Source of the DNA: Nocardioides jejuensis
GTDB taxonomy: Bacteria; Actinomycetota; Actinomycetes; Propionibacteriales; Nocardioidaceae
Reading direction: 5' to 3'
Length of the DNA stretch: 51,122 bases
Assembly (NCBI RefSeq): GCF_004337475.1
Contig: NZ_SJZJ01000022.1
Location: forward strand, 1-51,122
The notes beneath the pieces were generated by a model. The model ran no database searches, was not told where the DNA came from, and worked only from the letters and a program-made list of their open reading frames with translations. Position numbers and translations under genes: made by a program. Positions within the stretch are counted from its first letter, which is position 1. Each line of letters opens with the position of its first letter. Below are positions 10,701 to 18,753 of the stretch, in pieces.

Positions 10701-10962
10701 GTGGTGCCGGTCATGAGTACGACACGGGTGTGCCGCCATGGCCCGTGCCTCAGGGCGTGGTGCCGGTCATGAGTACGACACGGGTGTGCCGCCATGGCCC
10801 GTGCCTCAGCGCATGGTGCCGGTCGTGACTACGACACGACTGTGCCGCGATCATCGCCGGCCATGGTGCGACAAACGGCGCCTGTTGACGACACGGCTGT
10901 GTCGCCCTCGCGACTGGGAGCCCTGAAAAATCCCGCACTGTTGGCGGCACACGTGTGCCGCT
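10701..10962. repeat. Array of five palindromic cores at 56-57-bp spacing
   Basis: Cores lie at 10719, 10775, 10831, 10888 and 10944 (19 bp each; consensus aCGaCACggsTGTGcCGcc). The first two 56-bp units (10701-10756, 10757-10812) are almost identical; the next two are degenerate, and the fifth keeps only the core. Copy 4 (CGACAC-n4-GTGTCG) and copy 5 (CGGCAC-n4-GTGCCG) are both fully symmetric. As minus-strand RNA all five could pair, with G-U wobble in copies 1-3. The array fills the gap between the rseP stop and the tetR start. Confidence 0.85.
10944..10961 (-). terminator. 18-bp perfect palindrome just after rseP
   Basis: The last core of the array is a perfect 18-bp palindrome 10 nt past the rseP stop. 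As RNA it gives a 7-bp stem with an ACGT loop, and a short T-run follows about 15 nt further on. It could be the rseP terminator as well as part of the array. Confidence 0.35.
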
Positions 10963-10971
10963 AGGAGTCTC

Positions 10972-12333
10972 TCAGCCGTACAGCTTCACCGGGATGATCA
11001 GGTCCGCGAGGATCAGCACGACGCCCATCACGACGAACGCCATCGTCATCACGTAGGCGATCGGCAGCAGCCGGGCGACGTCGACGTGTCCGGGGTCGGG
11101 GCGGTGGAACACCCGGGCCCAGCCGCGACGGACACCCTCCCAGAGGGCTCCGGCGATGTGGCCGCCGTCGAGCGGCAGCAGCGGCACGAAGTTGAACATG
11201 CCGACGAAGAAGTTGAAGCCGGCGATCAGGGAGATCAGGGAGACAACCTTGGCCTGCAGCGGGAAGTCGTCCTGCGCGGCCACCTCACCGGCGAACCGAC
11301 CGCCGCCGACGATGCTGACCGGGCCGTTGGGGTCGCGCTCCTCGAGGCCGACCAGGGCCATGCCGACATGCCACACCTTCACCGGGAGCACCGCGATGGC
11401 GTGCGCGGACTCCTTGACCATGCCGCCCATCTGACCGAGCGTGTACAGCGGGCCACCGTGGTGCGCGACCGTCGTCGGCGTGACGCCGAGGAAGCCGACC
11501 GGCGCGAGCTTGCTGGGGTTGGCCGGGTCGAGCGGACGCGGCGTCACCTGCGTGGTGACATCGAGCGTCACCTCGGTGCCATCGCGCTCGACGATGAGCT
11601 TCGCCGTCCGGTCGCCGTTGCCGCGGATCATCTCCTGGACCTGTCGCCAGGAGGTGATCTTCTCGCCGTTCCAGGAGAGGAACCGGTCACCCTTCTGCAC
11701 ACCCGCAGCGGCCGCCGGCGACGGGTGCTCGCGTAGCTCTGCAGGGGTGCACTCGCGCTGGTCCTGCGAGGCCGGCACGACGCAGCCCGACACCTGCGCG
11801 ACGACCGGGCTCACACTCGGGTCCGCATCGTTGCCGACCGTGGCGAAGACGCCCCAGAACAGGAAGAACGCGATGGCGAGGTTGACCGTCGGGCCGCCGG
11901 CCATGACGACGACCTTCTTCCACCAGGTCATCTTGTAGAACAGGCGCGGCTCGTCCTCGGGCCGGACGAGCTCCCACTCAGCGGCACGCGCGTCGGAGAT
12001 GAGCTGGGTGAACAGACCCGTGTTGGACTTGCGGATCTTCAGCACCTGATTGCCGTCGGCGTCGGTCTCGACCTCATCGGCCAGCTGTGCGGCTCCGGGC
12101 GGCAGCATGCCGATGATCTTCACGTAGCCGCCGAGCGGGATCGCCTTGACGCCGTACTCGGTCTCGCCGACCTGCTTGCTCCAGACCGTGGGTCCGAAGC
12201 CGATGAAGTACTGCGTGACCTTGCCGCCGAAGGCGCGCGCGGGGACCATGTGACCCACCTCGTGCAGCCCGATCGAGGCGAGCATGGCGACCACGAAGAC
12301 GAGGACGCCGAGCGTGTAGTAGAGCAGGGCCAT
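10972..12333 (-). CDS. rseP: Site-2 protease RseP/Rip1-type zinc metalloprotease
   Basis: A 453-residue M50 intramembrane protease that cleaves membrane anchors such as anti-sigma factors. The zinc motif HEVGH is at residues 24-28 in the first membrane helix. A PDZ domain lies in the middle (about 190-280). The second conserved site, LPLDGGH near residue 390, is in the third membrane helix, and a fourth helix ends the protein. The ATG shares one base with the dxr stop (TGATG). Pairing with dxr is the usual actinobacterial arrangement (Rv2869c-Rv2870c). Its target anti-sigma factor is not in the window. Confidence 0.93.
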   Translation of the reverse strand: MALLYYTLGVLVFVVAMLASIGLHEVGHMVPARAFGGKVTQYFIGFGPTVWSKQVGETEYGVKAIPLGGYVKIIGMLPPGAAQLADEVETDADGNQVLKIRKSNTGLFTQLISDARAAEWELVRPEDEPRLFYKMTWWKKVVVMAGGPTVNLAIAFFLFWGVFATVGNDADPSVSPVVAQVSGCVVPASQDQRECTPAELREHPSPAAAAGVQKGDRFLSWNGEKITSWRQVQEMIRGNGDRTAKLIVERDGTEVTLDVTTQVTPRPLDPANPSKLAPVGFLGVTPTTVAHHGGPLYTLGQMGGMVKESAHAIAVLPVKVWHVGMALVGLEERDPNGPVSIVGGGRFAGEVAAQDDFPLQAKVVSLISLIAGFNFFVGMFNFVPLLPLDGGHIAGALWEGVRRGWARVFHRPDPGHVDVARLLPIAYVMTMAFVVMGVVLILADLIIPVKLYG

Positions 12334-13430
12334 CAGGATCCTTCGATGAACGTGCGCGCCGTGGAGCGGGCCCACGCGTCGGCAGCGAGGACGTCGTCGA
12401 CGGTGAGTGCGCCCTTCGAGGGTACGTCGTGGGCGTGCAGCACGCGGGCGACCGTCGGGACGATGTCGACGAACGGCAGGCGACCGGTGAGGAACGCATC
12501 GACGGCGACCTCGTTGGCGGCGTTGTAGACCGCCGGAGCCGTGCTCCCCCGCTGCCCGGCCTCGCGTGCCAGCGACACCGCCGGGAAGGCCTCGTCGTCG
12601 AGCGGGAAGAACTGCCAGGTCTCCGGCCTGGTCCAGTCACAGCCGGGCGCAGCACCGGGGACGCGGTCGGGCCACTCGAGACCGAGCGCGATCGGGATCA
12701 TCATCGTCGGCGGGCTGGCCTGCAGGATGGTCGAGCCGTCGATGAACTCCACCATCGAGTGCACCACGCTCGTCGGATGGACGACGACGTCGATCCGGTC
12801 GAACGGCAGGCCGAAGAGCAGGTGTGCCTCGATCACCTCGAGGCCCTTGTTGACGAGCGTCGCCGAGTTGACCGTGATGACCGGGCCCATCGCCCACGTC
12901 GGGTGGTTGAGCGCCTGCTCACGGGTGACACCGGCGAGCTCTTCGCGGGTCTTCCCGCGGAACGGGCCACCGCTGGCCGTGAGGACCAGCCGCTTCACCT
13001 CGTCGCCGCGGCCGGCCCGCAGGCACTGGGCGATCGCGGAGTGCTCGGAGTCGACGGGGACGATCTGGCCCGGCTTGGCGCGCTCCAAAACCAGCGGTCC
13101 GCCGATGATCAGCGACTCCTTGTTGGCGAGCGCGAGGGTGGTGCCGGCCTCGAGCGCCGCGAGCGTGGGGCGCAGGCCGACGGCACCGGTGATGCCGTTG
13201 AGGACGACGTCACACGGCAGGGCGGCGGCCTCCGTCGAGTCCTCCTCCCCCAACCCGGAGTACGCCGGGCGGAACTCCGCCACCTGCTGCTCGAAGAGCT
13301 GCACGTTGGAGCCACCCGCCGTCAGGCCGACGACGCGGAACCGATCCGGGTTGGCCCGCACCAGATCGAGAGCCTGGGTGCCGATCGAGCCCGTGGATCC
13401 GAGGATGACGATGTCGCGGCGGGAGGTCAC
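12333..13430 (-). CDS. dxr: 1-deoxy-D-xylulose 5-phosphate reductoisomerase
   Basis: Dxr (365 aa) converts DXP to MEP with NADPH. The NADPH fold begins with [20 protein letters not shown] near residue 105 and [10 protein letters not shown] near 165 belong to the active site, and [13 protein letters not shown] is present. The GTG start at 13430 overlaps the upstream stop (GTGA), so it is the second gene of a three-gene operon: orphan acyl-CoA-synthetase fragment, dxr, rseP. The length is slightly below the usual 380-400 residues, with no missing motif. Confidence 0.96.
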   Translation of the reverse strand: MTSRRDIVILGSTGSIGTQALDLVRANPDRFRVVGLTAGGSNVQLFEQQVAEFRPAYSGLGEEDSTEAAALPCDVVLNGITGAVGLRPTLAALEAGTTLALANKESLIIGGPLVLERAKPGQIVPVDSEHSAIAQCLRAGRGDEVKRLVLTASGGPFRGKTREELAGVTREQALNHPTWAMGPVITVNSATLVNKGLEVIEAHLLFGLPFDRIDVVVHPTSVVHSMVEFIDGSTILQASPPTMMIPIALGLEWPDRVPGAAPGCDWTRPETWQFFPLDDEAFPAVSLAREAGQRGSTAPAVYNAANEVAVDAFLTGRLPFVDIVPTVARVLHAHDVPSKGALTVDDVLAADAWARSTARTFIEGS

Positions 13431-14023
13431 AGGGCGACGACCTCTCCGGCACCGAGAGCCGCGACGAGACGCCCCGCCTCGGAGTCGTGCGCGACGACGT
13501 CGCGGGTCAGCACGGTGGCGCCCGCGAGCGACAGAGCGGTCGCATCTCCGGCCACGTCGACGACCGGCGCCGGGTTCGTCCGGCCCGCCTTCAGCGCGAA
13601 CTGCCACTCCAGCTGCCACACCGGGTCGACCGGCTCCGGACCGTGGAGCAGCGCAGGCACACCGGCAACCGGGTCGATCGAACCGTCGGTCAGCACCATC
13701 GCTGCGCCCTCGTTGGAGTCGGAGACGACCGCACCGAGCCGCAGGGTCGCCAGGACCGAGAGTGCACGCAGCAGCGGGTCGCCGAGACCGATCGCGACGA
13801 CCTGCCCCGGAGCGAGGTCGAAGCTGCGCATGGCGCCGGCGAGCGCCCCGACCTCCTCGAGCAGCGCCGCGACGTCGTACGTCCGGTCGGCGGTGCTCAG
13901 CGCGGGCGAGGACGCCTCGCCGTTGATCACGCGACGGTCGAGCGCGTGGTAGCAGAGGTTGGTGGTGCCGGGGCGGTCGGCGCCGGGGGCGCGGAACCAG
14001 GTCAGGTCGGTGCGGGTGGCCAC
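13427..14023 (-). CDS. Orphan N-terminal fragment of an AMP-forming acyl-CoA synthetase
   Basis: A 198-residue protein resembling the first third of acetyl/propionyl-CoA synthetases ([12 protein letters not shown] near residue 21; [42 protein letters not shown] at 74-115, abbreviated here as the AxxRLGAV region). It lacks the P-loop-like SGTTGxPKG motif, the adenylate-binding motifs and the C-terminal domain, so it should not activate acyl groups. No frameshift is apparent: the stop overlaps the dxr start by 4 nt. The GTG at 14023 follows a TAGGCT box by 6 nt (leaderless). TIGR03089-type proteins are a possible family; I could not check. It may bind nucleotide or a partner. Confidence 0.65.
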   Translation of the reverse strand: MATRTDLTWFRAPGADRPGTTNLCYHALDRRVINGEASSPALSTADRTYDVAALLEEVGALAGAMRSFDLAPGQVVAIGLGDPLLRALSVLATLRLGAVVSDSNEGAAMVLTDGSIDPVAGVPALLHGPEPVDPVWQLEWQFALKAGRTNPAPVVDVAGDATALSLAGATVLTRDVVAHDSEAGRLVAALGAGEVVAL

Positions 14024-14029
14024 GGGACG

Positions 14030-14035
14030 AGCCTA
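14030..14035 (-). promoter_or_regulatory. -10 box (TAGGCT), leaderless promoter of the dxr-rseP operon
   Basis: TAGGCT is followed by 6 nt and the GTG at 14023. No Shine-Dalgarno is present. Confidence 0.5.
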
Positions 14036-14121
14036 GAGGCAGCCACCGACCACGCGCGGGGTAGGTTGTGCCGCCGCGACGACGCACCTGGTTGCGCGGC
14101 GCTGGAGCGGGAGGAAGACCA

Positions 14122-14745
14122 GTGGAGCTGTACGACGCCATCAACCGTCGACGGGACACGCGTGCCGAGTTCAACGGCGCACCGATCGACGACGAGGTGC
14201 TGACGCGGGTCCTCTCCGCAGCCCACGCCGCCCCGAGCGTCGGCATGACGCAGCCGTGGGACTACATCCTGGTCCGCTCCGACGAGACGCGTCGGGCCTT
14301 CCGCGAGCACGTGATGGCCGAGCGCGAGGTCTTCGCCAACTCGCTCGAGGGCGAGCGCTCGGAGACGTTCCAGAAGATCAAGGTCGAGGGCATCCTCGAG
14401 TCGTCGCTCGGTGTCGTCGTCGGCTACGACCCGACCCGCGGCGGCACCAACCCCCTCGGGCGCCACGCGATCGCGGACGCCGGCCTCTACTCCGCGGTCT
14501 GCTCGATCCAGAACTTCTGGCTCGCCGCCACGCAGGAGGGACTCGGCGTCGGCTGGGTCTCCTTCTACCGCGAGGAGTTCCTGCGCGATCTCGTCGGCAT
14601 GCCGGAGCACGTGCGGCCGATCGCCTGGCTCTGTGTCGGCCCGGTCTCCGAGCTCCCGGACGTGCCGGACCTCGAGCGCTTCGGCTGGCGCCACCGCTCC
14701 CCGCTCGACACGGTGCTCCACGAGGAGCGCTACACCGAGCGCTGA
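14122..14745 (+). CDS. bluB: 5,6-dimethylbenzimidazole synthase BluB
   Basis: BluB (207 aa) cleaves reduced FMN with oxygen to make 5,6-dimethylbenzimidazole, the lower ligand of vitamin B12. The nitroreductase fold carries BluB-specific stretches: [22 protein letters not shown] (35-50), [25 protein letters not shown] and GVGWVSFYR. The GTG start at 14122 has a GGAGGA Shine-Dalgarno at 14110. No other cobalamin gene is in the window. A general nitroreductase is the alternative, but these stretches favour BluB. Confidence 0.83.
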   Translation: MELYDAINRRRDTRAEFNGAPIDDEVLTRVLSAAHAAPSVGMTQPWDYILVRSDETRRAFREHVMAEREVFANSLEGERSETFQKIKVEGILESSLGVVVGYDPTRGGTNPLGRHAIADAGLYSAVCSIQNFWLAATQEGLGVGWVSFYREEFLRDLVGMPEHVRPIAWLCVGPVSELPDVPDLERFGWRHRSPLDTVLHEERYTER

Positions 14746-14756
14746 CCGTCGTCGCC

Positions 14757-14762
14757 TAGCCT
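14757..14762 (+). promoter_or_regulatory. -10 box (TAGCCT), leaderless promoter of the LOG-like gene
   Basis: TAGCCT is followed by 7 nt and the ATG at 14770. It lies in the 24-nt gap after bluB, so the gene may be transcribed apart from bluB. Confidence 0.45.
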
Positions 14763-14769
14763 GCTCCGC

Positions 14770-15846
14770 ATGAGGCGCAGGCGCGGGCAGGTCGTCGAGA
14801 TCCACGATCTCGCGGACTTCGACGGACGCGTGCGCGCAGGCGTCGGGTCGATGTCGGGATGGGTGCTCAGCGGGCTCGACCTGCGCGAGCGCGGCTCCGA
14901 GCTGAGCCACTGCCGTGTGGCGGGCGCGATGTTCCTCGGCTGCTCGTTCCGCAACGGCGACGAGTCGTCGCTCGCCGCGCGCGGAGCGCTCGTCTTCCCC
15001 GCGATCCCGACGGTGCCGGTCGACACCTGGCCCTCCCGGCTCTACTCCCCCGACGACCTCTACGACACCCCGTCGTACGTCGACTCGCTCGACGCGCGTG
15101 CGTACGCCTGGTCGCGCGATCCCGGGCGCGAGCCGGCCCTGGCCCGGGCCCTGCACGACCACGGGATCGAGACCGCGCTGGCGGCGTGGATCAAGGGACG
15201 CTCACTGGTCGGCGTGATGGGCGGTCACGCCGCCGAGCGAGGCTCGGCTGACTACACCGACGCCGCACGCCTCGGGCTGGGTCTCGCCGGCTCACGCACC
15301 GTGGCCACCGGAGGCGGACCGGGTGCGATGGAAGCGGCCAACCTCGGCGCCTGGCTGTCGCGTCATCCGGCCGACGTGCTCGAGGAGGCGCTCGCCCTCC
15401 TCGGCCGGGTGCCGTCGTTCCGACCGGATATCGGGCCGTGGGTCGATGCCGCGTTCGAGGTGCGCGACCGGTGGCCCGACGGCGGCGAGTCGCTCGGCAT
15501 CCCGACCTGGCACTACGGCCACGAGCCGCCCAACGCATTCGCGACGTCGATCGCGAAGTACTTCGGCAACCCGGTGCGCGAGGCGATCCTGCTGCAGATC
15601 TGCAACGCCGGCATCGTCTTCCTGCCGGGTGCCGGCGGCACGGTCCAGGAGATCTTCCAGGACGCCTGCGAGAACTACTACGCCGACGAGTCGTCCGTCG
15701 CACCGATGGTGCTCGTGGGGCGGACTTACTGGACCGAGACCTTCCCAGCCTGGCCGCTGCTGGAGTCGCTGGCGCAGGGACGTCCGATGGAGCCGCACGT
15801 GCACCTGGTCGACACCGTCGACGAGGCGGTCAGCCTGCTGGGCTGA
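14770..15846 (+). CDS. LOG-family-like Rossmann-fold nucleotide-binding protein
   Basis: A 358-residue protein. Residues about 150-330 carry the lysine-decarboxylase-like/LOG fold: VGVMGGHAAERG, VATGGGPGAMEAANLGAW and PGAGGTVQEIFQDACENYY, a variant of the PGGxGTxxE motif. An N-terminal extension of about 140 residues is not part of LOG enzymes; it includes a hydrophilic segment of DLRERGSELSHCRVAGAMF type resembling a pentapeptide-like start. The family includes cytokinin phosphoribohydrolases and DprA-related proteins. The true activity is probably on a purine nucleotide, but this is unproven. Confidence 0.75.
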   Translation: MRRRRGQVVEIHDLADFDGRVRAGVGSMSGWVLSGLDLRERGSELSHCRVAGAMFLGCSFRNGDESSLAARGALVFPAIPTVPVDTWPSRLYSPDDLYDTPSYVDSLDARAYAWSRDPGREPALARALHDHGIETALAAWIKGRSLVGVMGGHAAERGSADYTDAARLGLGLAGSRTVATGGGPGAMEAANLGAWLSRHPADVLEEALALLGRVPSFRPDIGPWVDAAFEVRDRWPDGGESLGIPTWHYGHEPPNAFATSIAKYFGNPVREAILLQICNAGIVFLPGAGGTVQEIFQDACENYYADESSVAPMVLVGRTYWTETFPAWPLLESLAQGRPMEPHVHLVDTVDEAVSLLG

Positions 15847-15873
15847 TCGACGGGCTGATCGACGGGCTGATCA
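15842..15873. repeat. 12-bp tandem repeat at the junction of convergent genes
   Basis: GCTGATCGACGG occurs twice at 15842 and 15854 with a third partial copy at 15866. The first copy contains the LOG-like stop codon and the last reaches the TPR gene stop. It looks like slippage duplication. Confidence 0.6.
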
Positions 15874-16482
15874 CCACTGGATCTGCTCGTGCGGCTCGTT
15901 CTTCGGCTCGAGCTCGACGTCCTTGGCCTTGGCCGCAGCGCGGTTCTTCGCCTCGACATCGTCGATCTTCTGGTCCTCGGACCGGTCGTCATTGCTCGAC
16001 GAGGCGTCCTTGATCTGGTCCTCGAGCCGCTTCTCGAGCGCGTCGTTGCAGCCGGTGCCGAGGATCGCGGTCCGTCCGTCGCGCAGGGCGATCTGCCGGT
16101 CGGCGTTCTCCCCGTCGGCCTCGGCCTTCTTCGCGATCGCCTCGTGGGTCAGCGCCAGGTCCACGCGCACGTCGCACATGCGGTCGCCCGGCACGTCATC
16201 GAGCGCCCGGTTGAACGCCGCCACGGCAGTCTCGTACTCCTTCGCCCGGTACGCCGCGGTGCCGGTGTTGAACGGAGCGATCCACGGCGACACGACGCCG
16301 AGGTCGTGGGCACCCTCGAACGCCGAGCGGGCGTCGGCGTACCTGCCGGAGTCGTAGTCGTCGCGGCCGGAGGCGTTGCCGTGGACCAGGAGCCAGAGGC
16401 CCGCGGCCACGACCAGCGCGACCAGTGCGGGCAGCGCGCCCATCACCAGGAGCCGGCGGCGCTCGTCGTCGATCTGGATCAT
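15871..16482 (-). CDS. Membrane-anchored TPR protein of the Bat operon (BatC-like)
   Basis: A 203-residue protein with one N-terminal membrane helix (about 10-32) followed by two or three tetratricopeptide units (DYDSGRYADARSAFEGAHDLG, split around residue 40-60; NTGTAAYRAKEYETAVAAFNRAL at 70-92) and a charged C-terminal tail. It is last in the moxR operon and starts inside the stop of the upstream VWA gene (ATGA). This is the position of BatC in classic Bat operons. Its role is probably scaffolding of the membrane VWA complex. Confidence 0.78.
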   Translation of the reverse strand: MIQIDDERRRLLVMGALPALVALVVAAGLWLLVHGNASGRDDYDSGRYADARSAFEGAHDLGVVSPWIAPFNTGTAAYRAKEYETAVAAFNRALDDVPGDRMCDVRVDLALTHEAIAKKAEADGENADRQIALRDGRTAILGTGCNDALEKRLEDQIKDASSSNDDRSEDQKIDDVEAKNRAAAKAKDVELEPKNEPHEQIQW

Positions 16483-17360
16483 CCGGCGACCTCCTTCGCC
16501 TCACGCCACGCGAGTACGTCGAGGCGCAGCTCGACCAGTGCCAGCGCAGCCAGCAGGATCGCCAGGATCCAGTAGAGCTCGAAGTCGTCCTTGCCGTCCT
16601 CGGTGAGGTTCTGCGAGTCGTGCGAGAGACCGACCGCCCAGTCCGTGAGGGAACCAGTGCCGCCGCGGTAGGCGTAGTCGACGCCGAGCTGACCGGCGAT
16701 CTTCTTCAGGTTCGTCTCGTCGATCCGGCTGCGCGCGTCCTCACCGGTAGCCAGGTTGCGGACGAAGGTCCACGGCGGTTCGCCGCCGGTCGGCATCCGG
16801 CCACCCTGGCTGGTGCCGTAGCCGAGCACGGCGCCGTCGTCGACGTACTTCTTCGCGACGGAGAACGAGCGCTGCCTGGCGCCGGCCTTGGTGTTCTCAC
16901 CGTCGCTGAGGAAGATCACGACCCGGCGCCGGTCGGGGTGCTGCCGCGCCGCCTGGGACAGGACGGTGGTCATCAGGTCGAGCGGGCGGTCCATCGTCGT
17001 GCCGGTGCCGGCCATCATCGGTTCGCGGGTGATGCCGGTGATCGCCCGCTGCACGGCTGCACGGCTGTCCGTGAAGGCCAGGTCGACCTTGGCGTCGTGG
17101 CCGAAGCCGATCATCCCGAAGCGCGCGTACGGCAGCGCCTTGGTGATCTCGGTGAGGTCCTCGCGGACACCCTCGAGGCGCGAGCGGGCGCCGGCGTAGT
17201 CGAGGGCCGACATGCTGAGCGTCTCGTCGACGACGAGGAGCACCTCGAGGTCGTTGCCGACCGGCTTCTCGGCGGTGACGGCACCGCCGATGCCCGGCCG
17301 GAAGGCGATGAGGACGGCGAGGACGGCCATCGCGATGCGGATGTTCCAGTTCGGCTTCAT
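16479..17360 (-). CDS. Membrane VWA-domain protein (BatB-like)
   Basis: A 293-residue protein: one N-terminal membrane helix (about 8-25), a von Willebrand factor A domain, and a second membrane helix near the C-terminus (ELYWILAILLAALALVEL). The metal-ion-dependent adhesion site is present as VVDETLSMS (D-x-T-x-S, a variant of DxSxS), with a Thr in GTGTTMDRPL and an Asp in FLSDGEN. The ATG at 17360 overlaps the previous stop (ATGA). The longer open frame upstream is in the neighbouring gene. Probably a metal-binding adhesion module of the MoxR-VWA chaperone system. Confidence 0.83.
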   Translation of the reverse strand: MKPNWNIRIAMAVLAVLIAFRPGIGGAVTAEKPVGNDLEVLLVVDETLSMSALDYAGARSRLEGVREDLTEITKALPYARFGMIGFGHDAKVDLAFTDSRAAVQRAITGITREPMMAGTGTTMDRPLDLMTTVLSQAARQHPDRRRVVIFLSDGENTKAGARQRSFSVAKKYVDDGAVLGYGTSQGGRMPTGGEPPWTFVRNLATGEDARSRIDETNLKKIAGQLGVDYAYRGGTGSLTDWAVGLSHDSQNLTEDGKDDFELYWILAILLAALALVELRLDVLAWREAKEVAG

Positions 17361-18286
17361 CGGAACAGCCCTCGCAGTCCGGCGAGCAGCAGGCCACCGA
17401 GGCCCAGCAGCACGATCACCGTCGGCAGGAAGGGTCCGTCGCGGTGCAGCGGCGTCGGGGGCGGGTCCAGGCGGATCGCCTCGCGCGACCACACGGTGTC
17501 GATCGGGTCCGGGCCCGTCACGACCTCTCCCCCGGTCAGCTTGGCGGCGGCCGTGAGGTCAGCGAGCCCTGCGGCCGATGCACCCGCCGGTACGACGTAC
17601 ACCGTCACGCCACGGTCGCGGGCGATGCCTGCTGCCTCGGCGAGGTCGATGACGGAGTCGGTCGACGAGCCGGTGCCGATCAGGACGATCGCGCGGCCTC
17701 GCTGGGACTTGGGGGCGTCGAACGCCTTCGCGCAGGTGACCAGGCCGTCGCCGGTGGCGGCACCGGTCGTGCCGCTCGTCTTCGGGTCGGCGAGAGCCGT
17801 GCGGGTCTCCGCGAAGACCGCGTCGGCGCGGTCGAAGTCATCGGTGAGCGCGAGCAGCTCCGCCGTCGTCGCCTGGAATCCCTGCATGCCGATCCGCAGC
17901 TTCTCCTTGCGGAGGACGGGCACGAGGTCGTGGACCTCGGCAAGGGCCGGGACCGTGCCGGACCGGGCAGCCGGGGTCAGGTCGACGCAGAGCTCGAGGT
18001 CGCCCGGCTTGGCGGGCTTGTCGACGACCTCGGTGTGCATCGGTCGCGCGGCCAGCCACACCGAGCCGATGAGCACGAGCACCACCGAGACCAGCTGGAC
18101 CTGCGTGAGCAGGAGCTGCTGGCGGGCGAGCACCTGGAACCGCGGCAGCGCCCGCAGCCGCGACGCGTGCCCGATCGGCAGGCCGACCGGGGTTTCCGGG
18201 TCGGGGACGAACCGCACCAGCAGCGCGTAGGCGAGCGGCAGCAGCACGAGGAGCAGCAGGAGCAGGAGGGGCCACTTCAGGTCCAT
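17357..18286 (-). CDS. Membrane VWA-like protein with degenerate metal site (BatA-like)
   Basis: A 309-residue protein with membrane helices at about 5-24 and 60-78 and at the C-terminus (PTVIVLLGLGGLLLAGL). The VWA fold is recognisable (LCVDLTPAARSG, IVLIGTGSSTDSV, GVTVYVVPAGAS), but the DxSxS metal site is degraded (DLTPA), so metal-dependent ligand binding is doubtful. It overlaps the previous gene by 10 nt and the next by 4. The degraded/intact pairing with the following VWA gene suggests a heteromeric pair with one structural partner. Confidence 0.72.
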   Translation of the reverse strand: MDLKWPLLLLLLLVLLPLAYALLVRFVPDPETPVGLPIGHASRLRALPRFQVLARQQLLLTQVQLVSVVLVLIGSVWLAARPMHTEVVDKPAKPGDLELCVDLTPAARSGTVPALAEVHDLVPVLRKEKLRIGMQGFQATTAELLALTDDFDRADAVFAETRTALADPKTSGTTGAATGDGLVTCAKAFDAPKSQRGRAIVLIGTGSSTDSVIDLAEAAGIARDRGVTVYVVPAGASAAGLADLTAAAKLTGGEVVTGPDPIDTVWSREAIRLDPPPTPLHRDGPFLPTVIVLLGLGGLLLAGLRGLFR

Positions 18287-18753
18287 GTGCGCACCAGCTC
18301 CCGGGCCTGCTGGAGGCTGCGCCCGAAGTCGTCGAGGGAGGCCTCTCCCGGGGCGAACTCGGGCGGGTACATCAGCGCGATGGCCTCGGCCACCCGCGGG
18401 TGCGGGGAGGCCCGGAGCTCCTCCAGCGTCATCGACCGTGCCGGCACGTCGCTCACCTCGCCGACGAACGTGCGGACCTGCGCACTCATCTGCTGGAAGC
18501 CGATACGCAGCGGCATCCGGCCTGCGCGGACCGCCTGGTCGATGCGGTCCAGCTCCTGCAGCCGGCGGCCGCGGACCGAGTCCGCGGGGTTGCGACGGGA
18601 GACGAACTCCTCCTCTGCCTCGGGCACCGTCCGGCCCGCGAGCAGGACGACCCACGCGTAGTAGGCGACGACGGCCAGCACCAGGAGGTACGGCAGCCAC
18701 GTCCACGGCCCGGCGTACGCCGCGGGGCCGACGAAGTCATCGGCGGCGCGCAT
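18277..18753 (-). CDS. Small single-pass membrane protein of the Bat operon
   Basis: A 158-residue protein with one membrane helix at about 18-41 (WLPYLLVLAVVAYYAWVVLLAG) and a cytoplasmic helical domain. It occupies the position of DUF4381-type proteins between DUF58 and the first VWA gene in Bat operons, but I cannot confirm the family from sequence alone. The start overlaps the DUF58 stop by 17 nt, and its end overlaps the VWA gene by 10 nt, so the operon is tightly coupled. Confidence 0.7.
   Translation of the reverse strand: MRAADDFVGPAAYAGPWTWLPYLLVLAVVAYYAWVVLLAGRTVPEAEEEFVSRRNPADSVRGRRLQELDRIDQAVRAGRMPLRIGFQQMSAQVRTFVGEVSDVPARSMTLEELRASPHPRVAEAIALMYPPEFAPGEASLDDFGRSLQQARELVRTWT

Noticed and set aside
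10629..10739. Upstream extension of the tetR frame
   Set aside because: The extra residues translate the repeat array. The ATG at 10628 puts the helix-turn-helix at the expected distance from the N-terminus.
10701..10962. CRISPR array
   Set aside because: The regular spacing invited this, but cores are palindromic, flanks are repeated rather than unique spacers, and no cas gene is present.
13427..14023. Pseudogene of a full acyl-CoA synthetase
   Set aside because: The stop overlaps the dxr start precisely, the promoter is intact, and no remaining synthetase sequence is found in any frame nearby.
16479..17492. Longer start for the second VWA gene
   Set aside because: The extension translates the end of the neighbouring VWA gene; the ATG at 17360 gives the usual ATGA overlap and a membrane helix at the N-terminus.
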